A stretch of DNA of 64,000 nt from Pseudomonas mandelii (GCF_900106065.1 NZ_LT629796.1:5990501-6054500), one strand, 5' to 3'; shown: positions 17,246 to 27,334, counted from the stretch's first letter. A program made the numbers and translations. The notes: a model not told the origin generated them from the sequence alone.

Positions 17246-20200
17246 GCATCTCTCACTATTGCATTGATCGTCCCATTTTTGCTTCCGTTATCTCGATCAT
17301 CATCACCTTGGCGGGTGCAGTGGCGATGGTCAGTTTGCCGGTCGCCCAGTACCCGGATATCACACCGCCACAGATTACGGTGTCAGCCACCTACCCGGGC
17401 GCGGATGCCCAGGTCGTGGCCAATAATGTGGCAGCGCCTATCGAGCAGCAGGTCAACGGCGCCGACAACATGATCTACATGAACTCGTCGAGCTCAGCGA
17501 CCGGCAACATGACCCTCAATGTGTTCTTCGAGATTGGCACCGACCCTTCCCTTGCCCAGGTAGACGTGCAGAACCGGGTCAACCTCGCCCTGCCGCAACT
17601 GCCCTCCGCGGTTCAGAGCCAGGGTATTCAGGTGCAGAAGAAATCTTCGGCCTTCATGATGGTCCTCGCCGTGTACTCCGCAGGTGATCGTTTTGACAGC
17701 ACCTATGTGGCCAACTACGCCAACCTCTACATTCTGGATGCGATCAAGCGTATTCCGGGCGCCAACCAGGCCAGTATTTTCGGCACACCCGACTACGCCA
17801 TGCGGATCTGGCTCAAGCCCGACCGGATGGCCCAGTTGGGCATCACTGCGGCAGACGTGCAAAAAGCCGTGTCCAATCAGAACCAGCAATTTGCTGTCGG
17901 TCGCGTTGGCCAGTCGCCCACCGGCCAGGCGGTAGAGCAGTCGTTTGCTGTGACCACCAAGGGACGTCTGACCGAGCCGGTAGAGTTCGAGAACATCATT
18001 CTGCGCGCCAGCAACGAAGGGGCGGCAATCGTTCGTCTCAAGGACATCGGCCGTGCCGAACTCGGACAAAAAGACTACTCGCTGCGTAGCACCTATCAGG
18101 GCCGTCCGGCAACGCTGATTGCGGTGTATCAACAACCGGGCGCCAACGCCCTCGACGTGTCTGCAGCGGTTACCAAGACCCTGGCAGACATGAAGACGAC
18201 CTTCCCCGAGGGCATCGAATACAAGATCGTAATGGACACCACCGCGTTTACCCGCGCCTCGATTTCCGAGGTGATATACACCTTTTTCGAAGCGCTGGTG
18301 TTGGTGGTCATCGTGGTGTTCATCTTTCTGCAGAGTCTGCGTGCCACCCTGATCCCGGTGCTTGCGGTGCCGGTGTCGATCGTCGGCACCTTCATCGGGA
18401 TGTCGGCATTGGGCTTTTCAGTGAACATGCTGACGCTGTTCGGGATGGTGTTGGCCATCGGTATTGTGGTCGACGACGCCATCGTGGTGATCGAGAACGT
18501 CGAACGCAACATGCACGTCCACAAGATGACGCCCAAGGACGCCGCGAAAAAAGCCATGGATGAAGTGGCAGGCCCGGTGGTGGCCATCGTGCTGGTGCTG
18601 TGCGCGGTGTTCATCCCGGTGGCCTTCATGGGCGGGATCACAGGCCAGCTCTACAAACAGTTCGCGATCACCATCGCCATCTCTGTGGTGATATCCGGTC
18701 TGGTGGCATTGACACTTTCGCCTGCCTTGGCGGCCCTGCTGCTCAAACCCCAACACGGCGAAAAAAATGCTTTTTTCCGCTGGTTCGAGCACAGCTTCGA
18801 ACGCATGACCGAGGGCTACTCGCGCTCGGTGGCCTTCATGATCAAGCGCTTCGTGATGGCGTTGTTACTGTTCGCCGGCATGATCGCGTTGATTCTGCTC
18901 ATGGCGCAGCGCATTCCCAGCGCCTTTTTGCCGCCGGAAGATCAGGGGTATCTGCTGGGGGCCGTGATCATGCCCGATGCCGCCAGTCTCGATCGCACCG
19001 GCGAGGTGGGCAAAGTAGCCAGTGACTTCTTCATGAACGACGAGGCCGTCGAGGGCGTTGCCATCGTTAATGGTTACAGCCTGCTCGACGGCCAGAACAA
19101 GAACAATGCCGGCGCCTTTTTTGTCGGGTTCAAGGATTTCGAGGAGCGCTACAAGGACTCGGACACAATCAAGGAACAAAGCGCCCCCGCCGTCATCCAG
19201 AAAGCAGTCCATGCTTTTGCCAACGTTCAAGGCGGGATCATTCTGCCGGTGAATCCGCCGTCCATTCCTGGCCTTGGCACCACCGGCGGCATGGAGGTAT
19301 GGATTCAGAGCAAGGGGGATGCCGGCGTCAATCAACTGGCAGAAATGGTCGGCACGTTTGTCGCCAAAGCCAGGCAGCGCCCCGAACTCGGCGCCATCAC
19401 CTCCACCTTCAACGTGTTTTCCCGGCAATTGCTGGTCGACGTAGACCGGGAAAAGGCAGAGTCGCTGGGTGTGCCGGTGGAAGAAGTCTATAGCACCATG
19501 CAGACCATGTTCGGCTCGCTCTATGTGTCGCAATTCAACAAATTCAGCCGGCTGTGGCAGGTGATCCTGCAGGCAGAACCAAGCTATCGCCTCAAGGCCG
19601 AGGACCTGCAACAGATCTACGTGCGCAACAAAAACCAGGAGATGGTGCCGCTCAAAGCCGTGCTGACCACCCGCTACGTCACCGGTCCCGACCTGCTGAC
19701 CCGTTTCAATAACTTCCCCGCAGTCAAACTCACCGCCAACGCAGCCCCCGGTTACAGCTCCGGCCAGGCACTCAAGGCGCTGGAAGAAATAAGCGCTGAA
19801 ATCATGACCAACGACTACGCCCTGGCCTTGAGTGGTGAAGCCTTCGAGGAGAAAAAAAGCGGCGGTGCCTCGTCCCGGGTGTTCATCTTCGGCCTGATCA
19901 TGGTGTTCCTGATCCTGGCGGCTCAATACGAGAAATGGTCACTGCCTGTCGGGGTGCTGCTGGCGGTGCCCTTTGCATTGTTCGGTGCGCTGCTGGCTGT
20001 GCTGATCCGAGGGTTGAGTAATGACGTTTACTTCCAGATCGGCTTGACCATGCTGGTGGCCCTGGCCGCCAAGAACGCCATCCTGATTTTCGAGTTTGCG
20101 GTACTGAACCGCGAAAGCGGCATGTCTGCCTACGATGCCGCCATGACCGCCGCGAAGGAGCGCTTGCGCCCGATTGTGATGACATCCCTGGCATTTATTC

Positions 20201-20451
20201 TTGGCTGCGTCCCGCTGGCCATTGCCGTCGGTGCATCCGAAAACAGTCGCCACTCCATCGGCACCGGGGTCATTGGCGGGATGCTGGCGGCGACAGTCAT
20301 CGCAATCTTCTTTATCCCGCTGTTTTACTACCTGGTCGAACGGTTGACCGAGAAAAAAGGCACGGTCAAGCAGACCACTCAACCACCGCCGTCTACGTCG
20401 ACCGGGGAGATTCCCGGCGGCGCTGCGCAACACCGACATGAGGGGGATTGA
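17242..20451 (+). CDS. RND multidrug efflux pump, HAE1 family
   Basis: The 1069-residue inner-membrane pump resembles AcrB/MexB: 12 TM segments in two halves with two large periplasmic loops. It has the TM4 proton-relay pair in GIVVDDAIVVIENVERNM and the TM10 Lys in LAAKNAILIFEF. The N-terminus CIDRPIFASVISIIITLAG is typical. It exports hydrophobic or amphipathic compounds using the proton gradient. Start ATG overlaps the adaptor stop; the channel gene starts 1 nt after its stop, so all three form one operon. No TetR or MarR regulator is adjacent, which is unusual for this family and leaves its inducer unknown. Confidence 0.95.
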   Translation: MSISHYCIDRPIFASVISIIITLAGAVAMVSLPVAQYPDITPPQITVSATYPGADAQVVANNVAAPIEQQVNGADNMIYMNSSSSATGNMTLNVFFEIGTDPSLAQVDVQNRVNLALPQLPSAVQSQGIQVQKKSSAFMMVLAVYSAGDRFDSTYVANYANLYILDAIKRIPGANQASIFGTPDYAMRIWLKPDRMAQLGITAADVQKAVSNQNQQFAVGRVGQSPTGQAVEQSFAVTTKGRLTEPVEFENIILRASNEGAAIVRLKDIGRAELGQKDYSLRSTYQGRPATLIAVYQQPGANALDVSAAVTKTLADMKTTFPEGIEYKIVMDTTAFTRASISEVIYTFFEALVLVVIVVFIFLQSLRATLIPVLAVPVSIVGTFIGMSALGFSVNMLTLFGMVLAIGIVVDDAIVVIENVERNMHVHKMTPKDAAKKAMDEVAGPVVAIVLVLCAVFIPVAFMGGITGQLYKQFAITIAISVVISGLVALTLSPALAALLLKPQHGEKNAFFRWFEHSFERMTEGYSRSVAFMIKRFVMALLLFAGMIALILLMAQRIPSAFLPPEDQGYLLGAVIMPDAASLDRTGEVGKVASDFFMNDEAVEGVAIVNGYSLLDGQNKNNAGAFFVGFKDFEERYKDSDTIKEQSAPAVIQKAVHAFANVQGGIILPVNPPSIPGLGTTGGMEVWIQSKGDAGVNQLAEMVGTFVAKARQRPELGAITSTFNVFSRQLLVDVDREKAESLGVPVEEVYSTMQTMFGSLYVSQFNKFSRLWQVILQAEPSYRLKAEDLQQIYVRNKNQEMVPLKAVLTTRYVTGPDLLTRFNNFPAVKLTANAAPGYSSGQALKALEEISAEIMTNDYALALSGEAFEEKKSGGASSRVFIFGLIMVFLILAAQYEKWSLPVGVLLAVPFALFGALLAVLIRGLSNDVYFQIGLTMLVALAAKNAILIFEFAVLNRESGMSAYDAAMTAAKERLRPIVMTSLAFILGCVPLAIAVGASENSRHSIGTGVIGGMLAATVIAIFFIPLFYYLVERLTEKKGTVKQTTQPPPSTSTGEIPGGAAQHRHEGD

Positions 20452-20452
20452 G

Positions 20453-21886
20453 ATGCGCACCTTTCATCTTCCCCTCGTGGTGTGCCTGGGCCTGACGGGC
20501 TGCATGCTAGGCCCGGATTACCAGCGTCCGACCACGGACACTCTGGCAACCTACCGTTATGCAGACCAGGAAGCCCATGACCTGTCCAATACGCTGTGGT
20601 GGGAACAGTTCAAGGATCCGGCGCTCAATGACCTGATTCGCACGGCGCTGGCGGAAAACAAAGACATCAAGATTGCCGCCGCCCGGGTCGAGGAATTCCA
20701 GGGCCGTTACGGAGTGGTGCGCTCGCAGATGTTTCCGCAAATCGGCGCCGGCGCGCAAGGCAGTCGGTCCAGGGCGCCACGCGACAACGGTCCGGTGCCT
20801 TTGGATGCCAACGTCGATCCGATTTACAACAACTACCAGGCCACCCTCAGTGTCAGCTGGGAGCTGGATATCTGGGGTCGTTTGCGGCGCCTCAATGAAT
20901 CCGCACGCGCTGACCTGCTGGCCTCTGAAGAAGGTCGGCGCACAGTCATTCTGAGCCTGGTGTCGTCGGTGGCATCCAGCTACATCCTGCTTCGCGATCT
21001 CGACCGCGAACTGGAAATCGCCCGCACCACTGCCAAGGCCCGCGGCGACTCCTACGAGATTTTCAAACTGCGCTTTGGTGCCGGCACCATTTCCGAAATG
21101 GAACTGGCGCAAAACCTCTCCGAGTTCCAGCGCACCCAGGCCTCTGTATCGCAATTCGAGTCCCAGGTTGCACAGCAGGAAAACAACCTGGCCGTGCTGT
21201 TGGGACGCAACCCGGGCCCAATCCTGCGCGGACGTGACCTGGCCCAACTGACGCTACCGTTGGTGCCTGCCGGCTTGCCTTCGGACTTATTGGAACGACG
21301 CCCCGATCTGCGTCAGGCCGAGCTGGATCTGATTTCCGCCAATGCCCGCATCGGTGCCGCCAAGGCGCTGTATTTCCCGACGATCTCCCTGACCGGGCTA
21401 CTGGGCTCAGTCAGTGATCAACTCTCGAATTTGTTCACCGGGCCGGCCGCCACCTGGTCCTATGGTGTCGCCGCGAGCATGCCGATTTTCACCGCGGGTG
21501 GCATTGCCGGTGAAGTCCAGCAAGCCGAGGCGTTCCAGCAACAAACCTTGCTGGCCTACCAAAAGACCATTCAGTCGGCTTTCAGGGATGTTGAAAACGC
21601 ACTGGTGGCAGCGAGCAAATCCCGCGAGCAGATGGTGTCCCAGGCCAATCAGGTCGAGGCGTTGCGTACTTACACCCGGTTTGCGCGCCTGCGCTACGAC
21701 AACGGATACACCAGCTACATAGAAGTACTGGATGCCGAACGCAGCTTGTTCGACGCCGAGTTGAATTACACCCGGACCCGGGGTTCGGTGTTCAGCGCCA
21801 TGGTCGATGTTTACAAGGCCACTGGCGGAGGCTGGGTTACCGAAGCGGACAAGCTGACCGTCACTGCCAGCGAAAAGCCACCCTGA
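20453..21886 (+). CDS. Outer-membrane efflux channel lipoprotein (OprM/NodT family)
   Basis: The 477-residue lipoprotein has a leader ending LTGC, two OEP repeats with long helices, and OprM-like signatures NTLWWEQFKDPALNDLI, SWELDIWGRLRR and LPSDLLERRPDLRQAE. It forms the trimeric TolC-like exit duct for the RND pump encoded just upstream. ATG 20453 has AGGGGG 7 nt upstream; an in-frame ATG at 20438 would overlap the pump gene and is less likely. Confidence 0.93.
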   Translation: MRTFHLPLVVCLGLTGCMLGPDYQRPTTDTLATYRYADQEAHDLSNTLWWEQFKDPALNDLIRTALAENKDIKIAAARVEEFQGRYGVVRSQMFPQIGAGAQGSRSRAPRDNGPVPLDANVDPIYNNYQATLSVSWELDIWGRLRRLNESARADLLASEEGRRTVILSLVSSVASSYILLRDLDRELEIARTTAKARGDSYEIFKLRFGAGTISEMELAQNLSEFQRTQASVSQFESQVAQQENNLAVLLGRNPGPILRGRDLAQLTLPLVPAGLPSDLLERRPDLRQAELDLISANARIGAAKALYFPTISLTGLLGSVSDQLSNLFTGPAATWSYGVAASMPIFTAGGIAGEVQQAEAFQQQTLLAYQKTIQSAFRDVENALVAASKSREQMVSQANQVEALRTYTRFARLRYDNGYTSYIEVLDAERSLFDAELNYTRTRGSVFSAMVDVYKATGGGWVTEADKLTVTASEKPP

Positions 21887-21928
21887 TTAGCGCTAGACAG
21901 ATGGGGTCAAACAAACACCAAGATTAAG

Positions 21929-21968
21929 CCCTTGCCCGACGACAAGTATCCAAGCGTCGGGCACAGGG
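21929..21968. terminator. Hairpin after the RND operon (possible terminator)
   Basis: TGCCCGACG (21933-21941) and CGTCGGGCA (21955-21963) form a perfect 9 bp stem with a 13 nt loop, extended by CCCT/AGGG across one bulged base. No T-run follows on the plus strand, so it may be a factor-dependent or mRNA-stabilising structure, not a classical intrinsic terminator. Confidence 0.45.
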
Positions 21969-21999
21969 TCAATGCGTCGAGCAGATCCAGGAGTTTCCG

Positions 22000-23340
22000 A
22001 TGGCCGACTCAAGCAAGAAAATGAGCCTCATGGGGCTCACCACACTGGTCACGGTGAACATGATGGGCTCAGGCATCATCATGTTGCCGACAAGCATGGC
22101 GCAACTCGGGGCTGTTTCATTGTTGTCATGGATCGTCACGGCCATTGGCTCAATGTCCATCGCCTACTGCTTTTCCCAGTGCGGTATTTTCTGCCCGCGT
22201 CCAGGAGGGTTGTCTGCCTACACCGAAGAGGCACACGCCAAATCTGGGTTTTTCCTCTGTTCGTACCTGTACTTCCTTTCGCTGGCCATCGCCAACGTGG
22301 CCGTCGCCATCTCCGCGGTGGGGTACATGACATCGTTCCTGCCGTGGCTGGGAAGTGGCGCCATTCCATTGTTCATCGGAACGGTCGGCTTGCTCTGGTT
22401 GACCACCGTGGCCAACTTTGGCGGCCCCGGCATCACCGGCAAGATCGGTGCGATCACCGTGTGGGGTGTCATCATCCCGGTGGCCGGCTTGTGCATCATC
22501 GGTTGGTTCTGGTTCAAGCCTGACGTGCTGGCTGCCGCATGGAACCCGAACGAACTGCCCATCTCCGAAGCCATCAGCAAAGCGATCCCCCTGACGCTGT
22601 GGGCCTTCCTCGGCATGGAGTCGGCGGCTCAGGCTTCCGATGCCGTGGAAGATCCCAAGCGCACGGTGCCGCTGGCTTGCCTGTTCGGCACGCTCGGTGC
22701 AGCAGTGGTTTACGTGCTGTCGACGTCCGTTATTCAGGGCATCATACCCAATGCCGAACTGGCCAACTCATCGGCCCCTTTCGCGCTCGTCTATGCACAC
22801 ATGTTCAACCCGACAGTCGGCAATATCATCATGGCCCTGGCAGTATTGGCTTGTGTCGGTTCGCTGCTGGGTTGGCAGTTCACCCTGGCGCAAACGGCCA
22901 AGATGACGGCTGACCAAGGCATGTTTCCCAAACTGTTCAGCAAGGTCAGCGCGCTGAACGCGCCCATTGTCGGCATGCTTGTCTGCGGTGTGTTGCAGAC
23001 CTTGATGGCGCTGTCGACCATATCGCCCAACGCCAGCGCTCAGTTTGCAAAACTCGTCAGCCTGGCGGCAGTGACCAACCTGATTCCCTATGTGACGGCG
23101 GCCACCGGCCTGCTGGTCATGATGTACAAAGCCAAAGTCAGCGCAGGCGTATACACCCGCAATACGGCGCTGTTACTGATTGCCGTGGCTTACTCCTTGT
23201 ACGCTTTGTATGCCTGCGGCAAAGAAGCCGTGTTCGGCGGCGCCCTTGTCCTGGCGTTCGGCTACCTGCTTTACGGCTTCCTCTCCAAACGTTTTGTCGA
23301 GCCATCTGCACCGCCTCAGACTCAGGCCAACATCCCTTGA
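22000..23340 (+). CDS. potE: PotE-type putrescine/ornithine antiporter (APC family)
   Basis: This 446-residue, roughly 12-TM APC transporter shares long stretches with E. coli PotE: VNMMGSGIIMLPT near the start, AVGYMTSFL, TVANFGGPGITG, ITVWGVIIPV, GLCIIGWFWF, TLWAFLGMESA and GSLLGWQFTLAQ. PotE exchanges putrescine for ornithine or imports putrescine with protons. In enteric bacteria it is paired with an ornithine decarboxylase (speF), which is absent here. AGGAG lies 6 nt before the ATG. The next gene is a binding protein whose open frame begins at the end of potE; its likely start is 47 bp further on. Confidence 0.9.
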   Translation: MADSSKKMSLMGLTTLVTVNMMGSGIIMLPTSMAQLGAVSLLSWIVTAIGSMSIAYCFSQCGIFCPRPGGLSAYTEEAHAKSGFFLCSYLYFLSLAIANVAVAISAVGYMTSFLPWLGSGAIPLFIGTVGLLWLTTVANFGGPGITGKIGAITVWGVIIPVAGLCIIGWFWFKPDVLAAAWNPNELPISEAISKAIPLTLWAFLGMESAAQASDAVEDPKRTVPLACLFGTLGAAVVYVLSTSVIQGIIPNAELANSSAPFALVYAHMFNPTVGNIIMALAVLACVGSLLGWQFTLAQTAKMTADQGMFPKLFSKVSALNAPIVGMLVCGVLQTLMALSTISPNASAQFAKLVSLAAVTNLIPYVTAATGLLVMMYKAKVSAGVYTRNTALLLIAVAYSLYALYACGKEAVFGGALVLAFGYLLYGFLSKRFVEPSAPPQTQANIP

Positions 23341-23387
23341 CCGTCGTCTTCAGGACTGCCAGCCATCTGAATTCGGGGAACCAGGAT

Positions 23388-24296
23388 ATGAACGTTAAAT
23401 TGTCCAAAGCCAACAACCTGCTGCTCGTCTGCCTGCTCACGCTGATGCCGGTATTGGCGGGTGCCGATACGCTTGAGCGCGTGCGGACGACTCAATCCTT
23501 CACCCTCGGCTACTTGCCGAACTTCCCCCCTTTTAGCGCCCAGGCAAGCGATATACCGAGCGGTTATGCGATCGATCTGTGCCTGAAGATCGCCGACAAG
23601 GTCAAGACCGAATTGGCTCTGCCTGGTTTGCAAATACGCTACCTGTCGGTCTCACCCACCGACGAGATAAATGCCGTCAGCTCGGGGAAAATCGACATTC
23701 TCTGTACACCGACCGCCCCCACTCTGGAGCGGCGCAAGAGGGTGAGCTACTCAGTACCGGTCTACACGGCTGGCCTTTCGGTAGTGGTGCGTCAGGATGC
23801 ACCGCAGCCGTTGCTCAATGCGCTTGCTGGCAAGGTGGCTAACACCGGACCAACGTGGCGAGCGACGATCAACCATGGGTTGTCCAACCAGACCTATGCC
23901 GCCATTGCAGGCGGAGTCACCGAGACATGGATCCGTGAGCGGATGCGATTACTCGGGGTCGTGGCCACGCTTGTCACTGTCGAAAATACCGCGGCAGGCC
24001 TCAAGCAGGTCGCCGAAGGAAAGGCCGATGCCTTCTTCGCCGAACGCATGGTGCTGAAAAATCTTCTCGCCACGGATAAGTCTGCAAGCAATCTGGTTTT
24101 GCTCGACCGAATTTTCGAGTACGCACCGACTGCAATGGCAGTGGATCGAAACGATGAAGACTTCCGTTTGCTGGTCGATACCGCGCTAAGTGACATGTAC
24201 CGCTCGGGCGAGATTGAGCAGGCATTCGACAAATACCTGGGGGGCGCCGACGACACGGCTAAAAAGCTGTTCAAGGTCTATGCATTGCCGCAATAA
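23388..24296 (+). CDS. Orphan periplasmic amino-acid-type binding protein (SBP family 3)
   Basis: The 302-residue protein has a signal peptide (to about 24, ending LAGA) and the family 3 solute-binding fold: TLGYLPNFPPFS at the N-terminus, GYAIDLCLKIADKV, GKIDILCTPTAPTLERRKRV (substrate loop) and a C-terminal YRSGEIEQAFDKYL. Such proteins usually serve polar amino acid ABC importers, but no permease or ATPase gene is nearby. It follows potE by 47 bp and is probably cotranscribed. The open frame begins at TTG 23337; ATG 23388 with GGGGA upstream is preferred. Confidence 0.88.
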   Translation: MNVKLSKANNLLLVCLLTLMPVLAGADTLERVRTTQSFTLGYLPNFPPFSAQASDIPSGYAIDLCLKIADKVKTELALPGLQIRYLSVSPTDEINAVSSGKIDILCTPTAPTLERRKRVSYSVPVYTAGLSVVVRQDAPQPLLNALAGKVANTGPTWRATINHGLSNQTYAAIAGGVTETWIRERMRLLGVVATLVTVENTAAGLKQVAEGKADAFFAERMVLKNLLATDKSASNLVLLDRIFEYAPTAMAVDRNDEDFRLLVDTALSDMYRSGEIEQAFDKYLGGADDTAKKLFKVYALPQ

Positions 24297-24307
24297 CACA
24301 CCCCGTT

Positions 24308-27193
24308 TTAGCGAGAGACAAGTAACGTATCCAGCAACGCCTGCAACCCCATGGGCTTGGCAAAATAGTAACCCTGAGCCTGCCCTGCCCCCATTTCGCG
24401 CAGCAAGATCAGCGTCGCTTCATCCTCGACACCTTCGGCCACCACGCTCAGGTCCAGCGATTCGGCCATCCGCACAATTGCCCGCACGATCGCCCGACTG
24501 CGGGCGCTGGTGGTCAGTTCAAGGATGAAAGACTTGTCGATCTTCAAGCCGCTGAAACGGTATTGATGCACGTAGCTCAGGGATGAAAATCCTGCACCGA
24601 AGTCATCGAGCACCACCGACATGCCATTGTCGGCCAATTGCTGCATGTTCTGCCGGGCAATAGCCGGCTCGGCCACCAGGGCACCTTCGGTCAATTCCAG
24701 GCAGATCCGCGACGGCGCGACCCGGTGCTGCGCCAACAGGGCAAGCACATCACTGGCAAAGTCCGGGCGCGTCATGCTGTAGCTGGAGCAATTCACGTGC
24801 ACCGGCGGCCAATTGGCGTGTTGAGGGAGTGCGAGGATTACTGCAACGCTGGTGAGCATGTACAGGTCCAGTCGACCGATCAGGCGCAACCCTTCGACGT
24901 TCGGCAAAAACTCCCCTGGTGCGATCACTCGGCCGCCCGGCTGATGCCAGCGGATCAGCGCTTCAAGGGCCAGGAGTTCACCCGTTTCAACGCTGACAAT
25001 CGGCTGGAAATACGGCAGCAGTTCGTCGGTGCGTTTCAGCGCATTGCGCAAGGCCCCTTCGCGCTCCATCTGGTCCGAGACTTCTCGGCGCACTTCCTGA
25101 TTGAACACCGCGTAGCTGTCGCGACCGGCACTCTTGACCCGGTACATCGCCGCATCGGCATCGCGCAGCAAGTCGGCCGGTTCGTGATGGAACTGATTGT
25201 CGGCGCTGACAATACCGATACTGCAGGATGAAAAAACCTCATGGCCATTGATAAAAAACGGCAGGTCAAACGCCACCAGGATCCGTTCGGCGATTTCGAT
25301 CACCACGTCCATCGGCGCGTCGGGAGCGAGCACCGAAAATTCATCGCCCCCCAGTCGTGCGAGCATGTCGGTGTCACGCAGGCAACTGCGCAAACGGTGG
25401 GCGGCCTGCCTCAACAGCAGATCGCCAAAATGGTGGCCGAGGCTGTCGTTGACCATTTTGAAACGATCAAGGTCGATGAACATCACCGCCAGGTGCCCGC
25501 CTTCGCTGCCGAATCGCAACCAGGCCTGATTGAGGTGCTGTTGCAGGTAGGTTCGGTTCGGCAGCCCGGTCAGCGCATCGTGGGAGTTTTCGTGTTGCAG
25601 CTTGGCATTGGCGTGATCGAGTTCTCGGGTGCGGCTCTGCACCCGGGCTTCGAGCTTGAGGTTGGCGGAATGGATGGCTTCGGCGGCCGTGCGTCGCGAC
25701 AACGCGGTGTCGATGTGCCGCGACACAAACGTCAGCAGTTCCTGATCACGCAGGGTATACCGCACTTGCGAGGTATAGCTTTGTACCGCCAGTACACCAC
25801 GCACCACATCGCCATCGAACAAGGGAATGCCCAGCCAGGAGTAGGACCGGTAACACTCTTCGGCAATTTCGATTTCACCGTGCACATGCAATCGTTCAGC
25901 CTCGTCGGCGTCAATCAAGCAAGGTCGACGCTGACGAATAACGTACTCAGTCAGGCCCCGGCGTCCACGCCGTGCCGACGGACAAGTTGTCTGCCGATCA
26001 TCAACGTAATACGGAAAAGTCACTTCAGTGGTCGTGTCGTCGAACAGTGCAATGTAGAAGTTCTGCGCGAACAGCAGATCACCGACGATGCCATGCAATG
26101 TTTGAAACAGTTCAGCCATATCGCCAGGCTGGCTTGACAGTTCAGCAATCTGGAACAGCGCGCTCTGCAGATGTTCGGCGCGCTCACGTTCTGCCACTTC
26201 CTGCCTCAAGGCGTCGTTGAGTGCCGAAAGCTCCAGGGTGCGACGCATGACGATCCCTTCGAGATTCTCGCGGTGCAGGATTCGGTCCAGCGCCATGGCC
26301 ACGTGGCGGACCACCACCAGAAACAATGCGCGGTCTTCAGCGCTGTAGGTACGGGAAACGTCGTAGACCTGCATGGCCAGCATGCCAAACACGTCATCCG
26401 AAGCATTTTTCAACGGCGCGCCCATCCAGAACTCGGGACGATCCCCCACGCAGTAGAAGCGGCCCTCGGCCTGAGCCGCGCGAATGCCGGCGGCGTCGAT
26501 CAGCAACGGCTGGCCGGTGGTCAACACCTGGCCGGTCAACGACAGGTGTGAAACATCAAGGTACTCGTAGTGTTCGGCCTCCACGGCATCAACGTCGATG
26601 ATGTCGACGTAATACGGATAGTCAATCTTGCCGGTGTGCGGGTCATACAGTGCGAGATAGAAGTTCTCGGCGTCGATCAGGCTGGCGAGTAGCCGGTGAA
26701 CCCCCACCAGAAATACAAACCGGTCGCGGGTCGAACTCGCGAGGTAGGTAATTTCATACAGCACCCGCTGAGTAATTTGCGCTCGGGCAAGGGTATCGGT
26801 CTGTACCTGCATGCCCAGGCGCTGGGCAAATTCAGCGAGCGCCGGTTCCGCAGCATCCTTGATGGGCGCGAGCAGCCATCCCAATACACTTTCGCCTCGA
26901 CCGGTCGGCCATCGGTGCAAGTGCCGGGCCTGGCAAAAGGTCTCAAATTCTTCACTCGCCACACTGGACGGCCACTTCGCCTGCGGGTCGCCCTGCCCGA
27001 CCAGGTGCATGTGTTCGCCGGCACGGTACACCACCCATGCGGTGGTGTGTGCCCAGTGGCGAGCCGAAGTCAGCAATTGTTCAACCGTTTCTTCATGGCC
27101 CTTGCAGGCTATGCCGACAGCATCCGGCCGACTCTTCGGTAGCGTGGCGACAACGGATTGCTGCGGGGAGTCGGACAATGGACAAAAACTCAT
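24308..27193 (-). CDS. GAF-GAF-GGDEF-EAL cyclic-di-GMP turnover protein
   Basis: This 961-residue soluble signalling protein carries two GAF sensor domains (about 150-310 and 345-500), a short coiled-coil linker, a GGDEF domain (about 535-690) and an EAL domain (about 705-955). The cyclase motif RLGGDEF is intact, with an RDTD inhibitory site five residues before it. The phosphodiesterase part keeps EALIRW, the ELTE motif, DDFGAGFSS, KIDKSF and VVAEGVE. Both activities may work, with the GAF domains setting the balance. No TM segments are seen. GGAG lies 6 nt before ATG 27193. It is downstream of ppk2 on the same strand with a 141 bp AT-rich gap and converges with the binding-protein gene (11 bp between stops). 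Confidence 0.93.
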   Translation of the reverse strand: MSFCPLSDSPQQSVVATLPKSRPDAVGIACKGHEETVEQLLTSARHWAHTTAWVVYRAGEHMHLVGQGDPQAKWPSSVASEEFETFCQARHLHRWPTGRGESVLGWLLAPIKDAAEPALAEFAQRLGMQVQTDTLARAQITQRVLYEITYLASSTRDRFVFLVGVHRLLASLIDAENFYLALYDPHTGKIDYPYYVDIIDVDAVEAEHYEYLDVSHLSLTGQVLTTGQPLLIDAAGIRAAQAEGRFYCVGDRPEFWMGAPLKNASDDVFGMLAMQVYDVSRTYSAEDRALFLVVVRHVAMALDRILHRENLEGIVMRRTLELSALNDALRQEVAERERAEHLQSALFQIAELSSQPGDMAELFQTLHGIVGDLLFAQNFYIALFDDTTTEVTFPYYVDDRQTTCPSARRGRRGLTEYVIRQRRPCLIDADEAERLHVHGEIEIAEECYRSYSWLGIPLFDGDVVRGVLAVQSYTSQVRYTLRDQELLTFVSRHIDTALSRRTAAEAIHSANLKLEARVQSRTRELDHANAKLQHENSHDALTGLPNRTYLQQHLNQAWLRFGSEGGHLAVMFIDLDRFKMVNDSLGHHFGDLLLRQAAHRLRSCLRDTDMLARLGGDEFSVLAPDAPMDVVIEIAERILVAFDLPFFINGHEVFSSCSIGIVSADNQFHHEPADLLRDADAAMYRVKSAGRDSYAVFNQEVRREVSDQMEREGALRNALKRTDELLPYFQPIVSVETGELLALEALIRWHQPGGRVIAPGEFLPNVEGLRLIGRLDLYMLTSVAVILALPQHANWPPVHVNCSSYSMTRPDFASDVLALLAQHRVAPSRICLELTEGALVAEPAIARQNMQQLADNGMSVVLDDFGAGFSSLSYVHQYRFSGLKIDKSFILELTTSARSRAIVRAIVRMAESLDLSVVAEGVEDEATLILLREMGAGQAQGYYFAKPMGLQALLDTLLVSR

Positions 27194-27334
27194 CAGCGCT
27201 CCCTGTGCCAAAACTGGCGATATCCACTTTTTAGTTGCTAGCAATACGCCAGTGTTCTTCCCGTTTAAAGCTTATGTACCTTTTTATCAATAGTTTTATT
27301 CGCTTTAGTACCCATGAAAGATTTGACGACGCAC

